From positions 558,001 to 622,000 of the forward strand of contig JAGMVK010000007.1 of NCBI GenBank assembly GCA_020747065.1: 64,000 bases of DNA. The letters run 5' to 3'. Made by a program: the position numbers and the translations under genes. Numbering within the stretch: position 1 is the stretch's first letter; each line of letters starts with the position of its first letter. Of the stretch, positions 21,737 to 32,191 are shown piece by piece. The stretch is from Cadophora sp. MPI-SDFR-AT-0126. Lineage: Eukaryota; Ascomycota; Leotiomycetes; Helotiales; Ploettnerulaceae. The notes beneath the pieces are model-generated. The model worked only from the letters and a program-made list of their open reading frames with translations. It did no database searches and had not been told where the DNA came from.

Positions 21737-24364
21737 ATGTCACATTCACAGCCTATTCGGACAGGGACTCCTCAACATCGAGCCCCAGGGAGCTTCTCAC
21801 CGATGATTCAACCTGCGAACTCACGGCCCGCTTTACGACGCGTCGATACCTCTGACGATGAAGACGAATCTCTCAGTATCAATAAATCTCGGCCAGTAGG
21901 AACTCCACAGAATGTGCCTACTCCCCCTCGACCCTTCTATTCCTCTTCGACCGCAAACTCGAGCAGCAGCAGTCTGCAGAACTTTTCCCGCCCTACGCTC
22001 AATACCGCCCTCGGTCCACAACCTACCAGGAACGCATCACCGCTGAGCGTTGCGCCAAAGTCTGCGACGTCCGATTTCCACCGTGGGCACGGTAGGAAGC
22101 ACTCCCAAACACAGGGATCATTCGAACCATACCTCCCCACAGCGGCGAACTCGAATCTTGGAAGTATGGCAAACGTCAATTCTGGGCTGAGTGCGTCTCA
22201 AATCGCTGCGCAAGCAGCTATGCAGCACCAGACACATAACAGGCAGAGGTCGCAGACAGTACCTACACCAATGAACGATGGATCGAACGGTTCACAGAGT
22301 CGCAGACCATCGAGAGGAGGACCGATCAGTCCACCAATGTTGAGCTTGACAGAAGCTTCAGGACCTAGAGAGCCCAGCTTTGGCGGACAGATATATCAAA
22401 ACGGGCTGCTGGGAGGATCACACGGGAACGCTGCACAAACTGCTGCCAATATAGTATTTCCCAAGTCTCCCAACAGCTCACCAGGATTGCCAGCTACGGA
22501 CCACGAATCAGTACATCGTCTGCAACCGGACAAGCCATTGAAGACAGAGAAATCGAAGGTAAAGCTCTTCTCCAGGCCCACGAAAATTGGCATAAGCAAA
22601 GATAAAGACGCAAAAGCCGGCGCATTACCCAGTCCTAGTAAGATGGCCTCCTATACACTGGCATCCCTCCAGAGAGGAAACTTCAGTACCAACAGTTTGA
22701 CAGATTCCATGTCGAGCGCTGCCAGTATGTACAGCATGGCCAATTCCTCCTCTGCGACGATACGAGCAGTTGAATCTCAACCGGAAAAGGACAAGGAGAA
22801 GCATAAACACCACTTTCTGTCGAGGCAGAAACACAAATTGAGCAGTAAGGATGATCACCACCTACCATTATCGTCAGCTGCCAGCAACTCAAGACCTGTC
22901 GATCCAAGTGCGCCAAATAGTCTGTATAATTTCAACCTCCCACCGAGCCCAGGGCCTACAAGTACAAGCTTTGCGAAGAGTATGAGTGGGCTAGATTTAC
23001 GACACGGCGGAAGGGCGTTGAGAGAGAAGAAAAAGGAAGAGAAGTCTGATGCGCTGAGGGAGAGTGAATTGTTATATCAAAATAGCAATGAGTGGCCAGG
23101 ACCTTCGAGTCTGGGCTCTGCTGGTGGAGTATCATACCAAGCGTCTGCAACCAGCAGTTACGGATATACGCCCAGTCTTTACGGGGGAGACCCAGAATTG
23201 GGCAAGTACGGACTCACAAATCTAGGTCCTGATGATGCTTGGCCGTATTTGAAAGCCAAGCTTCTAATCATATTCGAGGGAGAGGATTTACGGTTACCAG
23301 TGGAGGATTTCAACCGACTCGTAACGTACGTCCCCTCATAATCCTTAATCGCTCATGCTTATGATGTTAGTGTGAACATCCAACGATGCATCCAAAAGCG
23401 AGCTCCAAACTTGATCGTTGAGGACCTTCGCGATCTATTGGCTACAGGGTTTAGTAGTCTGGACCAAACATTGAGACGAACTCCCGATGAACGCCTCATC
23501 CCACATTTGGTCGAGATGTGGCTGTTCACATTTACATCCGTCTTACCCTACATGCAAGCAGTCTTCCTTCCTCTGGACCTAGAGTTCTCTGGCCACGGAC
23601 CTCTCATGACACCAGAACAAGCTCGTGAATTCTGGGGAGCTCTTCCCACTTCGGCTAAGGATCCTAGTGGTAATATCCCCGCTTCACAAGCCCTCGAGGT
23701 ACGACGCATAGTATTGACTGCATATCGGGATACCGTCATACTCCCGAGATTCGACACGCTAAAGACAATCTTCTCCCGCCTTTCTCTAGAATCAATATCG
23801 CTCTCAATCCCAGCCACAGACATCCTCTCGACATCACCAGACTCCTTCTCAGGTGGCAGACCCTCAACAGCTATGTCTCTTGACCCATCCCACGCCTCGT
23901 ACGGATCTCAAACCACCACTCTACTAGGTGGTGGCAGCTCTGGAGACGGCAGCGGAAACCGTAGCAGAGCGATTAGCAACGTCTCGTACGGCTCCGAACC
24001 ATCCTCCGGTCTCGGAATAGCCAACCTCCCTCCGCCACCACAACGACCCTTCACTCCCTCATCTACACATCCTCTCCATCCACTCAACCGCGGCCAGAGA
24101 GACAAGACCGTCGAGGATAGCAGTAAGCAGCTCACGGAGATGGTTGGCAGGATGCTTCAATGCATGAGTGTGCTTGCTTCTGTTGGGGTTGGCGGTGGTG
24201 GCGATGAGGACAGTCAGAAGAAGATGGAGGAGCTGACGAGGGGTTTGAAGTTGAATTGGCTTGGGAGAGGGCGGATGGGGAGGGATAGGAGGGGATTGGT
24301 TGGTGCCAGGGTGCCGGGCGGGAATGCTATGGTTGGGAGGGGCGACGGCGTTAGTGTGATTTGA
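21737..24364 (+). CDS. HbrB-domain protein, putative TORC2 subunit (Bit61-like)
   Basis: Two exons (21737-23325, 23371-24364) with a 45-nt intron, phase 2, give 860 aa. The N-terminal ~490 residues are low-complexity and rich in Ser, Pro, Asn and Gln. The conserved HbrB domain begins near residue 505 (DDAWPYLKAKLLIIFEGEDL), crosses the intron (VNIQRCIQKRAPNLIVEDL) and continues through HLVEMWLFTFTSVLPYMQAV and VRRIVLTAYRDTVILPRFD. A Gly/Ser-rich tail follows. Known biology: HbrB proteins include Aspergillus HbrB and yeast Bit61/Bit2, subunits of TOR complex 2 that act in cell-wall and polarity signalling at the plasma membrane. The family call is firm; the exact yeast orthologue is not resolved. 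The ATG follows a long C-rich leader. Confidence 0.88.
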
Positions 24365-25546
24365 TCTGGAGTTTGGTAGGCCGTCCCTGCTTGGCGAGGA
24401 GTATTTTGATTTTGCTTGCATACTTGTAAGGGCAGCGGATCTTGGACGATTCATTGGGAGTTAGGATTCAGGACCTCTCATTCGGTACTGCCGTGTATGA
24501 ATACCTCGAGCACGGCTTGCATGTCGGCGTATGGAGAGCAGTATATGAGGCACGAAATATGTATGATATGATATGAAATGGTGTCGCGAACGTGGCGATT
24601 GGGATTTGCCTTTTCCTGTCTTCTTTTTGAGAACATGAATTGAGAAGTTGTATTTGTACAAATGTCATACATATTACAAAGTAATTGATTCAATTCCAAT
24701 GTGAATGTGAATGTAAATGTAAATGTAACAACATGCAAGAGTACAAGTTTGTACAGCCTAGCATACTAACTGACTGCCTGCCTTAATGAAGCAGCCGGTC
24801 TTTCTTGCCAAAGACCACCTCCATACGAAGGTAGGTAGGTGCTGCTTAAACCTCAAACCTCAAGCCAACCCCTTCTCTATTGCGAATACTTGTGTATATT
24901 TATTTTATGATCGAATCGAAGAGAAGAAAAGAGACAGGTATACATGATCTCCTACAATGTAAAGCAAAGCAAAGCAAAGCAAAGCAAAGCAAAGCAAAGC
25001 AAAGCAAAGCAAAGCAAAGCAAAGCACCTACCTACCTACATCCTACCTACCTACCTACCTGCTTGGCTAAGGGAGGAGGGACGATGTATAGAAAATTTTG
25101 AAAGTACGCACGAATGATTGAGCGTACGAACGAGTGAACAGATGGAAGAATGAATAGTTCGTGCGTATTACGTACGTACGTACGCACGTCTGTATATCTG
25201 GCCTGGGTTCATGATGAGGCCGGCTGGGCAGTGGTGGAAGAATCGCGGTTAACATGAACAAACGGATATGCACTCAGGGCCGCCGCGGGCCGAGAGACGT
25301 GGGAGTTATGCATAGCCAGCCGCTTTTATTTCAATTCATTCATTCGCTATTCTGCCTCTCTTCTCTTCTCTTCTCGTCTCCTCTTCTCTCGTCTCAGCTC
25401 GTCTCCCATCTAGAATCAAGATCTGACTCTCATCGATCTGGACTCATCTGAGAATCTCACAACACCAGATGACACCATACATCATCCACCGCCTCGCACA
25501 TTCATCATAGCTCCACACCACCATTCAATCGGCCTCCCTTTCCAGG
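24365..25546. other. Intergenic region rich in simple repeats
   Basis: Holds the 3' region of the HbrB gene, AATGTG/AATGTA tracts at about 24.7 kb, an (AAAGC)13 array, CCTA and ACGT tracts, and a TC-rich stretch at about 25.35 kb. The small ORFs on both strands arise from these repeats. Confidence 0.55.
24961..25025 (+). repeat. (AAAGC)13 microsatellite
   Basis: Thirteen perfect tandem AAAGC units, followed directly by degenerate CCTA repeats to about 25.06 kb. A 12-bp inverted pair (GTAGGTAGGTGC near 24831 and GCACCTACCTAC near 25024) brackets the array. Confidence 0.95.
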
Positions 25547-25722
25547 ATGAATCACCATCGCTTGATCCTCAATCGTTTCCTCTCCGCCCCCATCGCACGT
25601 AAGTTACCAAAGCAAGCAGGCTATCTGAACGGCCCCAAGACACGGGTATAACAGTCGCAAAGCCAGAGCCGAACCAAGTTGTAGAAAACTCAGAAATCCG
25701 CAATCCACAGCAATACGCCTGA
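25547..25722 (+). CDS. Possible 39-aa protein
   Basis: An ATG at 25547 starts a short exon (25547-25598) ending at a consensus GTAAGT donor. A TATAACAG acceptor at 25654 joins it in phase to 25655-25722. The product is 39 aa, with a basic N-terminus (MNHHRLILNRFLSAPI), which could suit a mitochondrial presequence, and a polar tail. The strong donor and closed phase argue for it; its size and lack of a known family argue against it. Confidence 0.28.
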
Positions 25723-26187
25723 CGATGAGAGGAGCCAGCAGAGGGAGAGAAAAAAAACATACACAAGTAATTCCCCGACGCCTGCCTGCCTTTAAACAAG
25801 ACAAGTTCCAAGAACAAAAAACAAAAACTAAGCAGCAAAGATGATATGATACAAGATTATTCCACCTCTTTCCCTCCAGACCGCCGACCATGATGCTGAC
25901 AATGACAATGATGAAAATTGGGAACAAAATAGACATTTAAAACCGCATTTACCAAACGAGGATCCAAATTCCAGAATGTACCACGAGCGCCACGCTGATT
26001 GTCATATAAATTGGATTTTTAGGGGTGGTCGAATAGCCGTGTTGTGATGGAGTGGTTGATCTTCGAGGCATGTGACATAGATGAGCCCCGTTTATGGAGA
26101 AATCAGGTCGGCTCGGTTATGTTTGCAGGAGGGTTATGTTGCAAAGTAGAGGAACTAGGCCAGAAGCTGTCCAAGAGAACAAGATGG
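25723..26187. other. Intergenic region
   Basis: 3' region of the minus-strand LDB-like gene. No coding feature supported. Confidence 0.4.
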
Positions 26188-28579
26188 TCATGCAGGGTTG
26201 CCTTTCTGTCTCTTGCCACCAATCCTTGGACTTGGCTTGACTGCGGTTTTCGCCTGAGTACCGTTCACCTGCTGCTGCTGATTCTCTTCTTCCGCTTTTA
26301 CGGTGCTTGGCCGCCTACGTTTATTACTTGCGTTAGGACTGGTATTTGCACTTGGGCCGCTGGAACTGGTTCCGTGTTGGCTTTGTTGGAGTTGCATACC
26401 AGGAGCTTGAGCCGGACTACCATGAGGTCGTGGGGAACCATCAGGAAGGACGAGATGAGACGATGCAGGGGATGCGCCGAAGTTGCCCATACTTGGCGTT
26501 CGTGGACCATTCGGGTTTTGTTGTGCGCCGGGATTGTTACCTCCGATGGCAGCAATATTAGTGACATATTGGTCCAATGCGCCGTAGGGATTCAAGCTTG
26601 AGTTTTGATGGGAGTAATTGAACAATGGATTCATCATACCCAGGACTTCGGCAAGCTTGAAAGGTTAGTTAGACAAGAATCTGGAAGGTTGATCGGAGAC
26701 TTACTTCAAGGTATCGAAATACTGCAGGGGTAATACCCATGCTTGGCTTCACCTTCGATTGGGGGAGGTCTATTTCAGGAGGCGGTTGTGGCGGCGATTT
26801 CATTGCTTTTGCCTTCTTCTTGTTCATCTCCGGGGACTGTTTACCCTCTGGTGGAGCATTGACTTTGTGCCACTCCTTCTGCCACTCGTGCAACGGACGT
26901 GCTGCGCTAAGTATCTGCGTCCGCGGTATGTACTCCTCGTGACTGCTTGTGACAAACTCGAGCAGCTCAATCTTCTGGTCTGCATCGAAGTGAGCCTTAA
27001 GCGTTCCATTTGCAACCAGCTACTTTACGTTAGCGAAATCCGGACACAGACTTGGTAGAAATTTACCTGGGAACCATTGTCGAACCAATAAACGAAACTC
27101 GATTTCTGGCTCTCGATATAATGCCCGTTATTTGGTAACTCCTTTTCTGACCCCCGTTCCATGATCATCTGCATGTTCTTGATGCCACTCTCGAAATGGG
27201 TATGAAAGTATCTTGCCAGTGCCGGAAACGTAATCTCGTATTGCTTGTTGGAAGTCTCGTCAACGAGCCAGACGGAGTGTCGAAGTACTCCTTTTGGGGA
27301 AAAGAACCGGTCAACAAACGCTAACCAATAGTTCAGGTCATCCCGTTGTTTTGGTCCCTGCGCAGCCAGTCGTTGAGTACCATTGGCCATATATGATGAT
27401 AGTGGTTTCGAGCTTACCCCAAAATTACTTAAATGGTCGCCGAATTGCATCAGCTTCATCAAACACTGGCCCTTGATCTTCTCTCCTTGTCTTTGTTGCT
27501 GCTGTTGTAACATAGCGGCGGCAGCTGCCTGTTGCTGTTGTAATCCCGCCTGCTGTGGTTGTGGTACCTGTTGAGGTTGTTGTGCCTGGGCTTGTGGATT
27601 TTGTTGTGGTTGCTGAGGTTGTCCTTGGCCTGGAACCTGGGCTTGTCCTTGATTCTGCTGGGCGGCAGCGGCTGCTTGTGCTTGCTGTTGTTGATGAGCC
27701 TGTTGCTGCATCATAGCATTCTGGGCCTGTGCATTCTGTGTCTGTTGAGGATTCATTTGTCCAGGTTGACCTTGATTATTGTTTCCTGCTTGAGCTTGAG
27801 CCGCTTGCTGTTGCATTGCCATCTGCTGGGCCATGATAAGTTGCTGTTGATGCTGGACATGTTAGCCTGATCACCGGTAGTGGAGCAGAGTAATGGCAAG
27901 ATCTCACATGATGCTGTTGAGCTGCTTGCTGCTGTTGTTGCTGCTGTAAACTATTCTCAGCGACCTGTTGTTGTTGGGCCTGGAGATGCTGTGGCAGATT
28001 GACAGGTCGAGCCATAGGATTCCCCCGCATCGCATGGAACTGGGCTTGTGTCATTTGATTCATCCCATTTGGGAGTCCCATCGGTACACCACTATATTGT
28101 TGGGCCAGCATGGCTTGTCGCTGGGCTTGTTGTTGACGTTGTTGTGCTATCATCTGTTGTTGTTGCATCTGTAATTGAGGATTGGTCGCGACTGGAGAGA
28201 GGTGTGGTCAGCATCGGCCCGTCAAATCCCTCAGGCAGCTGGGATCTACGGGAGGTGTCGCAAACTGGAAATACTTACACATGGCTTGTTGCTGTTGCAA
28301 AAATTGCGCCTGCTGGGCTTGATTTGGATTAAGATGATGCAGAGCATGTTGACTTGGTCCTCCAGCTCCTGGGGGCATACCACCCATCATGGCTCCTCCC
28401 TGGGTGACTTGTGGTCCTGGGCCAGAAACGCCCATCTGCATCTGCTGCATGCCTGGGCCTGGTTGTCCTTGTTGTCCCTGATTATGAGGCATGGCCATGG
28501 GATGGCCTGGAGCCATACCTGGATGTTGTTGTTGCATTCCACCTGGATGTGGTGAGTATGTTTGCATACTGGTCATCAT
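26188..28579 (-). CDS. ptaB: PtaB/LIM-domain-binding (LDB, SEUSS-like) adaptor protein
   Basis: Five exons on the minus strand (28579-28279, 28191-27908, 27852-27067, 27019-26705, 26655-26188) join in phase to 717 aa. The N-terminal half is extremely rich in Gln, Met and Pro. The LDB core spans about residues 310-560: KGQCLMKLMQFGDHL, YWLAFVDRFFSPKGVLRHSV, LARYFHTHFESGIKNMQMIM and FDADQKIELLEFVTSSHEE. The C-terminus is polar, with a basic stretch (NASNKRRRPSTVKAE). This matches Aspergillus PtaB and yeast Mfg1. In known biology these pair with the Flo8-type factor SomA to control adhesion, development and biofilm formation in the nucleus. Start taken as the first ATG of the open frame; an additional upstream exon is possible. 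The ~3.6 kb gene-free upstream region fits a developmental regulator. Confidence 0.87.
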
Positions 28580-29730
28580 GTTGCTGGAGGCGACTATCCA
28601 CGAAGTGGAACTCGCAGTATACCAATTCTACACCTGACATGCGCCGCGAAGCTCTGATTCCACCTCCACCCGCTGCTAGGCCTGATACGCCCGTCCGCGC
28701 TTTCGAAGCCGGTAGTGAGGTTATACTCCCGAAAGGACGGTGCCAATTGCGATCTCGTCGTCGTGAAAGGGTTGTAGGGGGCTGGTAGGTGCAGTTTTGT
28801 CGCGATCGGATACAGGCTAAATGGCGCAGGAGCAGAAGCTTCTTTTTTCGAGTGTCGGACTGTTTGTCGTCCTATCCGGCCTCGCAGAATCGTACGACCT
28901 GGCAGATGTGTTCAGAGTGCGAGGTAGGGGAAGATTGTGGTCGGTAAGTAGCACGGATTTAGATGCGATGCGTGCAACAGCGTCGGTCGTCTGAATGTGC
29001 CAATGTCGAGAGCCGTGTCGTGTCGTGTCGCAAAGCCCGAACAACGGCAAATATGTAATCGGCACCCACGAAGGCGACAGGTCGGTGTGCGGTTGATGCC
29101 ACGCGCGCAGCAGACGACTTCAGTCGATCGTGGCGGTCGTGTGTCGTGGGAATAGAGTCGCAGTGGTTTTCCCGGGGAATACTTGCGAACCCTTGGTTCG
29201 AGGTACGGAATGTAGGTCGGTAGTATTGTAGGAGCGGGAGGGAGGGAGCCCTGGTCAGGATGTTGAAGTTGGGTGTGGGCGTGGGCGGCGCTGATGCAAC
29301 ATGTAGGGGAAACCGTCCACTGGGAAAACCGGCAGACAGTGCAGTAGCGAGAGGAAGTTTAGATGTTATAAAAGCAATTGAGTGCTATGCAATGAAGTAT
29401 AGGTAAGGTAGCGAGGGCCTTCACAATTGCGCAGTGTCAGAATCTGAGTGACAGTGTGAGCGACGTAGGTGTGTGTTGTGGTTCGAATAGACTTTGGGGC
29501 TTTGGGACGTTGGAGTGAGGTGCTGGTGCTGGCGTAGATGCACTGGGCTGGTCTGGTCTTGGATCTGGCTGGGGCTGGTGCGGTGCGATGCTCGCAGTGG
29601 TCTCAGAGGGCAAAAGGTCGGGGACGAGGGAAGCGATTTACCAAGCGTCGGGACAAAAGTAATGCAAAGACCGCCGGGCGGGAAAGGGAGGGAAAGGCGA
29701 AAGGTAAAAAGAAGGGGCGAGAGCGGAAAG

Positions 29731-29760
29731 GGAGTGGAGTGGAGTGGAGTGGAGTGGAGC
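29731..29760 (+). repeat. (GGAGT)5-6 simple repeat
   Basis: Five GGAGT units followed by GGAGC, within purine-rich sequence. Confidence 0.9.
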
Positions 29761-30557
29761 AGACACGGAGGTCCGACCTCACGTGTTGACTGTCGATTGA
29801 CATGAGAACCTCTTAGAAACATGTTTAGTATGACCTGATCCAGTGAAAATTACTCCTAATTGATATTTCTCTGTTGATCAGTCGTTAAGGACTCCAAATT
29901 AACAATACAAACGCTCCAGAGAAGGCGTTGAATATGGTCTCATGTGATGATACTCACGTGAAGCTGTCATCGGCACCATTTCGGACCACCGCTGAGGTAG
30001 GAAGGGAAAGTAAGCTCTGGTCGGCAGCTTTCTGACGACGGTGGATGATACCTTGAATGCCGGGTGCAGAAGACTGCAGTATCTGAATTCTATGTCCTAT
30101 CTGCTTTTTGGATGTCTTCATTTATTTCTATCGATACATTAGTCTTCTGTCCTCATCTGGGTTGAAGCTCGTGACGGAAATTCACTCAAGAGAGCAGTTG
30201 CGGCTACAGCTGACTCAAAGGAATGTGGATGGATTCTGATTGCCGGCAGATGAACAAAATCCGGCACTTGAAATGATTTATTTGTTTGACTTTGAGCCGA
30301 AAGCTTGAAGTTTGCGGCCAACCTCGGACTCGAAATGTTTGACCTGTTTGCTCAAATTTGCACGTGATACATCCCATTCTGCGGCTCATTGCTCCGCTAG
30401 CGTCCGACGCTAAATCATCCACGCTAAAAATTTGAAGATATTTGAACTTCATTTCCTGAACCTCAAACTTTCCTCACACAATCACATCTTCCACTTCCAT
30501 CTTCCACCAAAACAGCCTTCAGCGCTTTCACGCACACCGCGCTGTTCAATACAACTA

Positions 30558-30863
30558 ATGGTAGGTTCCATCCCTCTTCTTCCGTGTGCGCACTCGATCT
30601 TCTATGATGACAATTGATACAATACCTTCTTTTCCCAACTTAATCGCCAATGATGAAGCTTACGCTGTTCGGGCTTTTCCATACGTGGGGAGCTTGTTAC
30701 TTGCCAGTACACCTTGTCTGAGCTATGATCATTGTCACTGTCTATTCTTGAGAGTTGTATCTTGAGCTTTTGCTGACTTGCAAAGATTTTTTAGATTCGG
30801 CCCCATGGTGGCTTCAGACCGACCAAATCTCGCGATGCGTGCCTTCGAGTAGCAGTGCACTGA
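30558..30863 (+). other. Possible spliced short transcript with start codon at the exon end
   Basis: A C/A-rich leader ends in ATG directly followed by GTAGGT. A branch-like GCTGAC and a T-rich TTTTTTAG acceptor lie about 230 nt downstream. Joined, it encodes only 23 residues (MIRPHGGFRPTKSRDACLRV plus three). The ATG-intron layout resembles fungal ribosomal-protein genes and RNA host genes. It could be the 5' end of a longer gene or a non-coding host transcript. Confidence 0.25.
30645..30726 (+). ncRNA. Candidate C/D-box snoRNA in the intron of the short transcript
   Basis: AATGATGA (box C pattern) at 30649-30656 and CTGA (box D) at 30718-30721 lie about 62 nt apart inside a putative 234-nt intron. 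The terminal stem is weak and I could not match the guide region to rRNA from memory, so this is tentative. Confidence 0.18.
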
Positions 30864-32191
30864 GTTCAGGCTTCGGCCGGTGACGAAAATTCTATCACCG
30901 TCTCTGCGGAGCATGTCTCCACCTTGCTACACCTTCCACACTACAACTTACGTACAGCGACACATTCCTCCATCTCCTATAAAAGGTCAGTCCAAATATC
31001 TCATATCGTCCTCAGTCCCCAAAGCTTTCATGATGAAACACAACCACATTCGCAGTTTTCACTCGAGCCTCAACTAGAACCTAACTGTGAGGCAAATGAG
31101 GGTCCAATCTTCCTTGGATGTCTGACTAAAGCTATTCATTCTTCACCGCGTTGCAACATGTCTATTGCGAGGACTTTGTGCTAATTCGCTGTATCTCAGA
31201 CTTACCTCACTGATCTATTACTGTCAGACGCAACCTGTCAAGCTCTCAGCTCAACCTCGCGATCTTTATATATCAATGAAAACATGTTCACCTGTCACCT
31301 GCATCATTCCATGGCTTGACTTTCGTGCTCTTATCGTAAAGAGCGTCACTCGTGTTGCCCAACCTGATCATACGTGGGGATCGATTGATACCACACCCCT
31401 GCGAGTAGTACTGAAGTCTCCTTGTTTGAAAACCATCTCCTTCGCAAAAATGTCCCCACATCTTCATCGTCACCGTCACTGGCGGCGAAGCCTTCCCACC
31501 AACAGTCTGTCACACAACGTAGCTCAAGCATCACTCGCTGGCCAAATGCACGCATCACTTATCTCTTTGGTCCCCCTCAATCATGACATGATCTTTTACC
31601 CCTTATGCATCCTCCTATGTCTCTGCCTCATCTCAAATATAGCACCTGTTCCTGCAATCACACTTATCCCATCAGAACCCCAAGGTCCAAATCCTCTCTT
31701 TGGCTCCATGACAAACCACCTGCTCTCAAACATCTTTGAAGGCGGAGTTTAGACGGCCCTTTCCAACCAGCACTCATTTTCGTTACTCTCGCTCAAGGAA
31801 GGAAACATTGTCCGATGGTCTGATATTTTCGTCTCCTAACAAGATCACATTTTTGGGCGATGGCTGATCTGTTGACATTGGGAAGTATTTCACGTTTCGT
31901 TTAAAAGAAGGCTTGCTGGGAGCAAATAACCCATACTCTGGTGAACTTTCACCTAAGCTATACACCGAGCCTAATTTTGTCTTGGTGACTCAGTTGCAGT
32001 ACTTGCAGGCTTTGGGTCGACACACATCGGATAGCGACCTTACAGAGTAATTACTCTACGGTATCGCCCTGCGCAATAGAAACCATTTTCGGTCGGTGTC
32101 CAACAGATGCTTTTCCTTTCCCAAATACGTACATCATCTATCTAACCCTCCTCCCCATCCCCCTCTACCCACTAACTCCCCCAAATCCCAC

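Larger units (their letters stand above)
28580..32191. other. Long gene-free region upstream of the PtaB-like gene
   Basis: About 3.6 kb without a confident gene. It holds GTGTC and GGAGT simple repeats, a possible spliced short transcript at 30.56-30.86 kb, and a TATAAAA box near 30978. A plus-strand ORF at 31165-31752 has mixed character with one hydrophobic stretch and no family. Confidence 0.45.

Noticed and set aside
24459..24738. Three nested minus-strand ORFs
   Set aside because: Low-complexity AATGTG/AATGTA tract; different frames of the same repeat.
24961..25060. Repeat array as CRISPR
   Set aside because: Units are 5 bp with no spacers, and the genome is eukaryotic; it is a microsatellite.
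29421..29822. Overlapping ORFs on both strands
   Set aside because: They run through purine/pyrimidine-rich simple sequence and GGAGT repeats, with no protein character.
31165..31752. 195-aa plus-strand ORF
   Set aside because: Composition varies abruptly, no family, no splice context; one hydrophobic stretch only. Kept as part of a gene-free region.
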